A DNA stretch of 64,000 nucleotides from Symsagittifera roscoffensis (Eukaryota > Xenacoelomorpha > Acoela > Convolutidae): the NCBI RefSeq assembly GCF_963678635.1, contig NC_087064.1:73223465-73287464 (forward strand), written 5' to 3'. The notes beneath the pieces are model-generated. The model worked only from the letters and a program-made list of their open reading frames with translations. It searched no databases and had not been told where the DNA came from. Numbering within the stretch: position 1 is the first letter of the stretch; every line of letters begins with the position of its first letter. Shown here piece by piece: positions 20,015-32,000 of the stretch. The position numbers and the translations under genes are program-made.

Positions 20015-23000
20015 CTAATACTGCACACTATAACATCCTGTATTCAGATTTTCAAACAGACTATCATTATAGTTCAAAATTTCACCGCCGTCTAGGTTGC
20101 TAAAGTTTCCACTGATTGAATTTGAGTTGTAAGGCGAGACAAAATCACCTGACCCGGACCCTAAGCGACTGATGATTTGGTGGGTCGAAGGCGTGACGAA
20201 AGTTGTCGGATCTACCGACGGACTCCCGTAGGGTGTGCAACCTGTAGCTATCGGGAGACCAGCGACAGAGTCCAGGAAAGGCGACGATCCTTCCTGGCGA
20301 TTCACAACAAGCTGTGAGTTGCTGTGGGATCCGTTCTGATTTGCATACATGTTGCCATAAGTGAAGTTAATAATAGGTCCTTCACTGAAGTAACTTGCTG
20401 ATCCCATAACATTTGACCTTGGTGTTAAGTCATTGAAGGGACTCATACTTGTATTTATTGAGCTTTGCTGTTGTGTCGGTGACCAAAAATGAGCCGGAAG
20501 ACTTATATTGCTTTCAATACGATGAACAGCTGGAGCTACGCTAGAATACATCGACACGTTTGGAAAGTTCAGTTTGGCAGCACCGTTTTTGGAATTATTC
20601 TGTCTTGACTTCAGCACGTTAGGTGGAACAGCGCCGTAGTTGGAATCGAATGCGTGATAATCGTGCTGTTGGCTGGACATCATCGCTGGATGTGACGCTA
20701 GGTTAAGTGGATGCGTGTAAGACGGAGGAAGATTGCGTTGTTGGACTACGGGAGGTTCCCGGGCGATGTTCGAGTGGTATGGCGGCGGATGATTGACATT
20801 CGACACATACATTCCGTTGATTGATACTGGATTTTCAGGCAGAGTAACAGCTTCCTAAAACATAAATTGCGGACTATAGATATAACAAATATGCGGACTA
20901 TATGCACGGCAACGGCAAACTATCTTGAATACTAGTAAATATATATACTATTTTTATCACCCTTCTCGTTCGGTCCAATGTCAGGAAAAACTAGAATTAA
21001 AGAGTAATTAGTTAGTACGGATCTGTTGATTTGAAAAAAAAAAACATATTCAACTGACAGTTGGAAAAAAATGATGAACGCAATGAAACTGAAACAAAAA
21101 CTGACTTGTTTTTTCCCCAAAAATCTTCAATTTTTGAATTTCGAAGAAAAAATAGATGGCCTTAAAGCTCTTTGAATTTGTAGAACAATGTATGATGGAC
21201 ACTTTTTTGTTAAAGTTAACCCAATTTGAGAAAACTGGATCAATAGGCAAAACTTTTATTTCACTGGGATATCTGATAATTAATTTGCATTTTCGAAATT
21301 AGAAATCTATCACGTTTTTCGTGACCTTTAACACTTTTGCCGTTCGATAGTGGAGTTTGCCTTCCTTTTAACAATAGAAATGCATTGAACTTAAGACTTT
21401 TAAGAACAAAAAAAATCAGCAAGACCTATATAAAAGTACTCACTACGTTCATTACTCTTAAAAAGAACTTCAAACAATCTGATAAGCTAAAGCAGATTCT
21501 CAAAAGTTTTCAAGCCGGATAAACTTAGAAGCCACAATACCCTGCTTTCCCAGCAAGCATTTCATTTTATTGTATTTGGAATTTAATTTTTTTCTGCACG
21601 CGCTCTCCCACTCTAAACTACGTCGGTCTATCAAACCGAATCGTTCGGCCAAAAATTGGTGTCATAAAGTCTGAAGACAGGAGGCTGGTGGGGTGCGCAA
21701 CCGCCTTTATCACTCTCTCCATCCCCCGATCAACAAAAAGACACCGTACACCCCATAATAGAATATTTTCATTTTTCTAACTGAATCAAGGAAACCAACG
21801 ACTGACTTACTTCCTGCTTAGAATTTAGATATTTAAGATCTCAAGTGAGCACTAACCCAGTGTTCGTTGTCCAGCTGTATACATGGCTCCCTAAGAAGAG
21901 ACTCCTTGATGTACATTCTGACATACGGGGTGAATTGGGACATGCCATACTGTGCCTTGAAAGAGTCCACTACTCCTCCGAAGCCATGACAGCCGCTCTC
22001 TATCACGTCCAGTCTGTCTGAAACACAACACAATTTGAAAACATAGTCAACCGACAGTTGGAAAAAGAGTCATGAACGCAAAAAAAAACAAGTTTTTTGA
22101 TAACTTTCGAATTTAAAAAAAAATAGATGCCCTTGAAGCGCTTTGAATTTCAATATTAACTTATGAGTGACACTTTTTTGATAAAAAATAACTCAATTGG
22201 AGAAAACTGGATCAATAAACAATTTTTAATTCCGCTGGTAAAACTGAAAATTAAATTCCAGTTTCGAAACTTGAAGTCGATCATGTTTTTCGTGAAATTT
22301 ACACTTTCACTGTTTGACATTGGAGTTTGCCTTCCTTTCGACAAGGGAAACGAGTGAACTTAAAAAAACTCACCAAGACCTCTATAAGAGTATTCATTAC
22401 GTTCATGACTCTTAAAACATCAAATTCCTTGAATATATTTATACCTTTATAATGAAATTGTTGACACCATTATGTAAAACATTGCAGTTAGATATTTCCA
22501 AAAATTGAAAATCAATGATGATTGAGAGTTTCCGTTTTGAATTGAATGTAAGCAGTTATGGGGAGCGAGGGAGACTCAATATTTATCTACAACTATTATG
22601 GATGTTTGTTCAGACCTCTGAAAATTACTATTTTTTGTCTAGGCGAAATCAAGTTCCCATAAACACGCGTCATAAACACGGTTCACGTGATTGTTTTATA
22701 TCAAAGCCCTCTTAAGCATGCTTTTAGCGATATTTGGAACCTTCCAAAAAAAGATTTTCTCAAGGTTGAGAAAAAAAGGCTCGCATTATTTTCTTTCAGA
22801 TGAATTTAGAGTAAAGATTCATATTGATTCGTCTCGAGCAAGTGAAAATTGTTTAAAAAATTTGTAAGCTACTGTGACATCATCCCTTCATGATGTCATT
22901 CATTCTAATTAACCATCTGAACCGAATAGATTACATAATTCACCTTGATGTTAAAATAGAGCTGCATAATATATTTATTTAACTATGTAAACATTGATGG

Positions 23001-26000
23001 TAATTAATACCAATCATTGGAGATTTATACCGAGCTACGAATCAATTGAATAGAGATCAACTTAATAAACTATTCCAATCATGCCCTTACTTGCGCCGAT
23101 CGACTTGCGAAATATCAGAAGCTAGGAATCGGAACCAGCATCCTTTAAAGCAAGATAGGTCGTTACCGCTCGAGACATATCTAAATAATGAATCCAATCT
23201 AAATACAATTGATAGCCAGTAGTGCTAAATAACATTACCAATTGAACAGCTCGCATAACAGTAGACGACAGTATACCCGTATTATCCATCCGCCAGATAC
23301 GGAATATTATATGGTGACTTTCGCGGGAATTTCAACTTCTGGATTCAAAACAGTCATCGGCGATTCCAAACATCATAATTTGAGCAGAAAGTGACAACAC
23401 TACTTTGCTGAAGCAGAAAAAAAAAAACATCTTGATCAGCACAGCAATGCTCAGATGTTGGCAGCAGAGCAAAACCCAGTGAACAACTGACAGACAGGGA
23501 GAAAAAAGAAGACAACCACAACTTTTCAACATCTCCTGAGCTGACAACTTTTTCCAATCTACAAGCAGACATGTGGATTGTGACCTACAGCTTCTCTACT
23601 TCTGTCAGATGGTATGTCAAGTGAGCTACTGAAGAGGCAGAAAAGGAAGTAGATGAAAGGTTTCCAACGTCAAAACAGTTAGTTAAAAACAAACTCAAAA
23701 CTCACTTGCAGTAAATTGATATTGTAACTAATAAGTTCCCCAACCAAAAAAAGCGAAGTAACGGAAATATTAGCAAACCCTGATGGAAAGAATAACCAAA
23801 ATCAGAAAAGCAATAGATGCATAAAGGTTCAATAATCCAAAATAAGGAAAGTCTAGCAAAATTTTCTTGTGCCCCCCTTAAATCGACTAAGTGCTGTGCT
23901 CAATCATTAACTGTATCACAAATCTGATAATCATTCAACTGTAATAAGATGGCACACGCGCAAATTTCGGTCGCACCATACGGTGGAACGGACAAAGAAG
24001 ACTTCCAGCAATTCGAGCAATTGTTCCGAGGATACATCGGAGTTGCGGGAATCGCTCCTGGTCAGCAAGCGAACTTCTTGCAACTACACCTACGAGAAGC
24101 GGCACTACGATTCTACCAAACGCTGCCAGCAGCAATTCGAGCGAACGTAGAGAATAGTCTTGGCGCCCTAAGGGATCATTTCTGCAATCCCCAGCTTCAA
24201 GAAATCCATGTACTGAAATTAGAACAGCTACGTTACGATCCTAAAATCGATTCACCCGAGAACTTCTTGGTGAACTTGACAAATAAAGCGCAACGAGCGT
24301 ACCCAACCCCAGATTTGCCAGCTGTCGACCCAATCGATGTTGCATTAAACGGAGCACCATTAGTAGCAGACACAGCGCGATTTCACCGAGAAACTGCACA
24401 ACGACAAGAAAGAATAGATGCAGTAAATGACAATCGCAATGAACAAATTAAACGATTGTTCATAAAAGGAATGCCAAACTGGCTGCGATCAAAATTGATG
24501 GAGCAACCACAAGCAACTACTGTCCAAGAATTGTGTAATTTGACGAAGAAGCAGATCATGATCCGAGAAGTTTGCCGAAACGAAGACTACCCAGAAGACG
24601 GATTTAATGAAGTAAACGACAGAGTCTCAGAAAATTTGATCAGTGCTCTCACAAAATTGTCCACAAATCAGGAACAAATTGAGAAGCAGATCAACGAAAT
24701 GAGATCACAAATAACTGAGCAGTCAAAGAAACAATTGAATCCGCCTTCTCATCAAAACAAGAACAACGCAAACCAAAACAGTCAGTGCAGTGGTAACCAA
24801 AACCAAAATAATTGGCCTGGACAGCAGCAAAGTGGCAGGAAAGGAAAAAACAGATCTAACTGGCAAAATCATTTTGGATTTAACAATAATCAGACTAATT
24901 TCCAAAATATGGGACCAATTGCACCTCAGCAATATCCACCATGGTATCAATACCAACAGTACCCAAATATGCAGCAAAATCAGTCGATGGTGCAGATTCA
25001 ACCAGCACAGGTACAGCAAAACGCGAACTACCTGCAACCACAACAACATCAATTCAATGGAACTCAGACAGCGCAAGCTGACATTCAACTTCCATCTGGA
25101 TCTTTCGAACCAATGGTTCGAGCATCAGCCAAATTCTGTGACATTTGTGGTAAATTCAACCATACGGCAAGCCAATGCTGGTGGAGACAAAAACCACAAG
25201 GACACGGTCAATCATTTCCGTTTCAGAATCAGCCAAAAAACTAATCAAGCCACCGAGTCAGTCCCCCAAATCATTTCAATCATCTAAATCATCAAAACCG
25301 TCAATTCCACCTGATGAGATAATCAACCTTTACGCAGTAATTCCTGCGGAAGGAACAGTTTTGACGTACACAAAATTACGATTCTCATCGGGATTACAAA
25401 GAAGAGCCCTGGTTGATACAGGAGCCTGCGCAAATGTCATCTCAAAACAGACATTTGACGACTTAAAAGATGAAAAATCTTTATACCGCCCTCTTAAAAT
25501 AAGTGAATCAAAACTTAAGAGAGTAAGAATGGCAGGAGGACAACTCGTGCCAATTGAAACAGAAGTAACACTGGAATTTAAATTGGCAGACATGACATTT
25601 GTAGAATCTTTTCTCGTTCTACATGCAGCCAACTCAATAATTCTAGGAAACCCTTTCTACAAAAAACACCACATTCATATCTGTGCCAAGTATAATTTAC
25701 TTCATTTCCCAGATTTGACTCTGCAAATCAACGAAATAAAACCTCCAAACGAGCCTAGAAGAATTAATCGAGTGAAAAAATTCCCGTTAATTCTAACAAA
25801 ACGTCAAACAATAGCTCCGCATCAAACCATTCTGGTGGAATGTCATTTAAAGGACGCATGCCGGGACATGGCAAAAACAACCGGAATCGTAATGCCATCG
25901 AAAGAATTTGAAGAAAATTGCGAAATTGCATTCACTTCCTCAATTAGTGAAGTTCTGACAAATAACCTGCTATACATCACAGCCTTTAACATCACTGATC

Positions 26001-29000
26001 ATCATGTTACATTGCCTTTCAAAACCGAAATTGGAAAATTTTCAATTCTGACTCTAACTGAAGCAGAAAATCTAATACCAATTGATGCAGAAATGCTTGC
26101 TTTTGCAAAAATGAATAATCCAGACGATATTGAAATGGGCATTAACGAGCTAATTCAGCAACATTGTGATAATCAGCAGTCTCAACAGCAACGTCAACCT
26201 GAGTATGAAAAATTTTGGTTTCCTACTCCTGAAACATGTCAAAACCCTGTATTACTTCCACAAATCCAACGTGACATTTACGACCAAATTCTTCATTTTC
26301 AAGGTCTTGAAAAAATTGAACCAAAAATGAACTTTCAAGATCGATTGACATTTATCAAGAATTTTAAGTGGGAGAACTCGGTATTGACACATGACCAAAG
26401 GTCAAAAGTAGAAGATTTGCTTGTTGAATTTTCGGACATCTTCGCCAAACATAGATTTGATGTTGGTTACAATTCCGACCTCAAAATCAAACTGAAACCG
26501 GAACACACACGACCTTTGTACACACAAGGCCCACCTACGCCGATACATTTGCGACAAGAATTGACAGTGGAACTTGCCCTAATGCACTATTATGGACTTA
26601 TAACAACATTGTCACATTCAAAATATAGCAGTCCATTGTTTGCACATCGAAAACCATCTGGTAAATTGCGGATGTTGATTGACCTCAGAAGAATAAATCA
26701 TTCACTGAAGAATGACTATATCAACAGCAACTTTCCGATCTCAAACATGACAGATGCATCAAACCACTTCGCAGGAAAGAGCTTGTTTACCAAACTTGAT
26801 TGTTCGCAAGCATACCACTGTGTGCAAATGGCAGATGACCTTTCAGTCCAACTTTTGGCATTTAATTTCGGTTCACGAACTTATGCATACAAATGCCTAG
26901 CTCAAGGTCTAAGCAAATCAGTCACGGGCTTTAGTTCATTCATACGGCACTATCTTGACCCATGCTTAGCAGCCGACTTATGTACACAGTTCATGGATGA
27001 CATAGGAAGTGCAGTGAATAATTTTGATGAACTAATACCGACCCTCTCAAAAATTTTCGAATGTGTAAGGAAATCGGGATTAAAATTATCACCGAACAAA
27101 TGTGAAATAGGAACACAACGAATGAAATTCCTTGGTAATATAATTACACCAGCAGGAATATCACCTGAACAAGAGAAAATTTCGACGTTCCTTAAGAAAA
27201 TTAAAATGCCGCAAACTGTAAAACAAGTTAAAAGACTAATCGGATTTGTTCAATTCTTCCGGAATTATATGCCAAGCTTAGGTGAAAAACTGATACCTTT
27301 CTATCGCCTACTCAGAAAAGATATAGCATTTCAAACAAATGAAGAGCATCAGAAAAGTCTCGAAGTGCTAAAACATGATCTAATTCAGGCAACGGACATA
27401 ACGCTCCGCTTACCAAAACCAGGATTACAATATGTAATACTATGTGATGCAAGCTATCATGGAACAGGTTTCGTGCTAATGGTTGAAGACTATGTGAAAA
27501 CTGACAACAAAGGTGAAATGAAAACGTATGCACCAGTGTCATTTGGTTCAAGACTCTTCAACACAGCACAACTGAAGTTCTCCATCTACTATAAAGAGTT
27601 CTTAGCACTATATTTTGCCCTCGATCATTTTTATCATTTCATCTGGGGATCATCAAAACCAGTGATAATACTGACTGACAATCGAAGCTTAACACAATTT
27701 TTCCAAGCGAAGACTATTCCACCCTCGGTTTGGAATTTCTTGGACCGCGTCATGTCATTCAACATCATTATCGCTCATATACCTGGAAAAGCAAACTATG
27801 CAGCAGATTTTTTGTCACGAATGCAAACTGACCCATCAGCTTCATTGTCACTGAAATTGACGGACAAAATACCAGTGCGTGAGATACAAATCGACACGAC
27901 AGCGAAACTACCGGATGCATCTCTCAACCTGATCCACTCAATGGATGATGCATTTCCTGAAAAGAAGAAGATCGACGACAACCTCAGAGCACAACTGCTT
28001 GAACTCGGACTGTATGAAAACGTCATGAGAGAGCTAAGCTCACAGGAAGCTAGTGCAACCATTCAACCACAAAACTTTGTCCGAATAACGAGACCAATCA
28101 TCGCAGCAGTACAACACCCTGATCCTGCTGATGTTTTCAGTGACCTGAATATGAGTCACGAAGTACTCGACTTGAAAAATGAACAAGACAAAGATAATGA
28201 TATAGTAGAAGTTAAGGATTGGAAACGAAACGAACAAGTTCCCAATCTGACATACGAAAATAGCCGCAAGAAAAAATATGCTAAACAATTCAATAGACTG
28301 ATAATCGACGACGAAGTACTGTATCGAAACTTCTACGATGACACGGGACACGTAAAACATAAGCAATACTGCCTACCAAAACATCTTTGGAACGAGGTCG
28401 TGTACCGACTACACAACTCGCGAACCGGTGGACATCTGGGAATGACAAGGACCACAGAAGAGTTCAGAAAACGATTCTACCTTCCAGGATTCACCGAATT
28501 TTTAACTAACACAATCAAAAATTGCTTAACATGCTTGCAACTCAAAAGAGCATCTGCAAAATATCAAATTCCGCCATTGCAACCAATCTCGTCATTGCAA
28601 TGTTTTCCTGGAGACATGATGCAAATCGATATCGTTGGACCACTGAAGTCACCAGTGTACAAATTTGTATTAACTGGAATCGATGTCTTCTCGAAATACT
28701 TGTTTGCAGCACCATTGACAAACGCTAGCGCTGATACAGTAGCAAGGGAACTCACGAAAATATTTTTCATGCACAGCTACATACCGAAAAAGATCATAGC
28801 AGATCTCGGAACGACATTCACGTCAGAACTAATGCATGAATTGACAACTCTATTAGAAGTTCAAATCAACCACGCAACGCTGAAACATCCACAATCAATT
28901 GGTCTTGTCGAGCGATCTCATGGACCTCTAAAAAGGATCTTGAAGCTGAATACTAATGAACAATGGTCAGACTGGCACAAATATGTCCCATTGGCAACAT

Positions 29001-32000
29001 TCATTCACAATACGTCGTACTCTTCATCAATTGGATGCTGCCCTAGCTCCATTTTTCATGGAAGAGAACCAACAAAACCACTTGATCTTCGCTTTTCGAC
29101 GAAAGCAATGGAATCAGTAACAGCAGAATCAGACTTCGTTACGGCAATGCAAGACGCGATGCTAGAAAAGTTCAAAGAAACAAAAAAGAACTTGATTTCT
29201 TCGTACCACAAGTATCGAGGATATTACGATCAAAAGGCACTTGCGCAGCCTCTCACAGTCGAATCATTTTGTTTACTACTAAATCCTCTGCTGACTACAC
29301 AGTCAGACTTTGGAAGCAAATCAATGCAAGTCTGGATACCCCTGTACAGAGTTGAGAAAGTGTTAACAAATTCGAACTATATAATTCGGAAAGTTGGAAC
29401 TAACTACACCCAATGTGTGCACCGAATTCGTCTCAGACCAGTTGATCCACAGCATCAACCAGAAGATCTCAATCCAATAGATCCAACGAAGTTTCAAACG
29501 GATCCTTCACTCGGAAAATACCGAAGCGAACCAGGACTTTTCGACGAAAACTTGCCGAAACTCTTAGATGAGATCCAACCTGATAATCCTGACGAAACCG
29601 ATCAACCAGCCGCACCAGCTAGAATCAGACTATCAGTGCCCTTTGGAGCGCCAGCAGTTGCAGCAGCACCTGCACCGATGCCAATTCCAGCAGCACCAAT
29701 AGTGGTACCATTACCGGTCCCAGTACCAGTAATACCACCACCGCCGGATCCACCCCCAATCCCAGGAGCAGTACATGTGCATGAATTACCACTCGCTGAA
29801 CTACCAGCAGCGCCACCAATGGATATCATTGATGAACAGGTCACTGACAGATTAACCAGCAACAACTCTGATCCTGAGGGATACAACCTCGACGAATTGT
29901 TTCGCGAACCACAGCCAGTTGTCAGACGAAAAGCAGCAGCTGAAGCTAGAGACCGAATTCACGCCCAAATTCGGTTTAGTAATGATGTTCGATATCACCC
30001 AATACCCAGCCGCCCAAAACAACCGCGAAAGTATGGACTCCGAACCGTTGACGGACACGAAGTGGCCCCAGTTACATTCATTCCACGATCAACGCAAAAG
30101 GACAATAAAGCAAACATACGAAAGAAAGCGGAGGCGGCGAATGAAGACTTTCCTTCACGGGATTCGAAAAGGAACATTATTATGGACAGCGTTAAACGAG
30201 CGAAACAATTCACTAAACAAAAAGATGGACCTGGAAGCAGCAAAGACTCGGTAAATGCAATATATGAACCAAATATCTTTGTGGGATCAGGTGATGTCCT
30301 ACAGTTCCCTGGCTCTATAGCTCACTGCGTCTCAAGTGACTTTCAAATGGCAAAAGGAGTAGCACAGCAGATCATCAGCGCCTACCCATGCATCAAACCA
30401 ACCCTAAAAAGCATTGAAACACCGATAGTTGGATCATCAGTTTCAGTTTCTTTGCCTTGGGAAAACAAGTCAATTTTCAATTTAGTCACAAAACCACAAT
30501 TTTTTGACAAGCCAACATACTACGATTTGTCAAGAAGCCTCAACTGCATGAAGCAGCAGCTACTGCAGAAGGGAATAAACGCTATAGCCATGCCGAAAAT
30601 CGGATGTGGACTCGACAAATTGAAAGAAAGCAGAGTTTTCAGCCTAATTTGCGACATTTTCGAAAAAACGAACATCAAAATCTTTATTTATGTGTGACGA
30701 AAAATCACGATATCAGCTAGTAACGTTCATGCATGCATTCTTAACAATGTAAGCTCCAAAACCACCCAATCGATACAATTGAAGTCACGAAAAAACCAAA
30801 ATAAAACAGAAAAAGTATAAAATTTCGAGAAAACTCTCATTTCCTCAAGTTGAGCTTTTCTGAAAAACTGACACCCAAGTCGAAATATAAGTAATGCAAC
30901 CGCTTTGAACCCGTGGAATACCTTCAAGGCCCAACTAGGACTCGTGCAGGAAGTGGGTCCACTAGCAGATCACAACTTCATGAAGATCTCGAAAAATCCA
31001 CCTGTTGCCAACGTTTAAACATCACGAATAAAAAGTTTCTGCTCCCCCCAAAAATTTTAGCTAACGAAGAACCAATTTTTTTGGGCTCAGTGATCATTAG
31101 ACGACCAATGAGGAACAGGCAGGAAGTCGGCTCACTAGGAGAAGTCAACTTCGCGAGATCTCGAAAAATCCACCTGTTGCCCATGTTTAAGCATTACGAA
31201 TAAAAAGTTTCTGCTCCCCCCAAAAATTTTAGCTAACGAAGAACCAATTTTTTTGGGCTCAGTGATCATTAGACGACCAATGAGGAACAGGCAGGAAGTC
31301 GGCTCACTAGGAGAAGTCAACTTCGCGAGATCTCGAAAAATCCACCTGTTGCCCATGTTTAAGCATTACGAATAAAAAGTTTCTGCTCCCCCCAAAAATT
31401 TTAGCTAACGAAGAACCAATTTTTTTGGGCTCAGTGATCATTAGACGACCAATGAGGAACAGGCAGGAAGTCGGCTCACTAGGAGAAGTCAACTTCGCGA
31501 GATCTCGAAAAATCCACCTGTTGCCCATGTTTAAGCATTACGAATAAAAAGTTTCTGCTCCCCCCAAAAATTTTAGCTAACGAAGAACCAATTTTTTTGG
31601 GCTCAGTGATCATTAGACGACCAATGAGGAACAGGCAGGAAGTCGGCTCACTAGGAGAAGTCAACTTCGCGAGATCTCGAAAAATCCACCTGTTGCCAAC
31701 GTTTAAACATTACGAATAAAAAGATTCTGCTCCCCCCAAAAATATTAGCTAGAGAAGAAAGAAATTTTTTGGGCTCAGTAATCATTAGACCACCAATAAG
31801 GAACAGGCAGGAAGTCGATCCACTAGCAGATCAAAATTTGGAGAAATACATCAATTTACACTATTCCCATGTATTATGATAGGCAAAACAAGAAAAAATA
31901 TAAAATTCGAGGGATATCTTCGCAGAAATTCAGAAAGAAAGCGTTCAAATGAGCCAACAAACATCCAATGTGCTTGTTAGGCAACCCTAAAAGGTTGTCA

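Noticed and set aside
23354-23572. Short overlapping minus-strand ORFs in the Gypsy leader
   Set aside because: Cysteine-rich frames of about 70 codons without a start context or homology; they lie in the untranslated leader of the element.
29602-29886. Minus-strand Gly/Ser/Thr-rich ORF opposite the pol linker
   Set aside because: Mirror of the Pro/Ala-rich codons in pol; low complexity with no independent support.
30960-31835. CRISPR-like array
   Set aside because: The 172-bp units are contiguous with no unique spacers, lie in a eukaryotic retrotransposon, and have no cas genes nearby.
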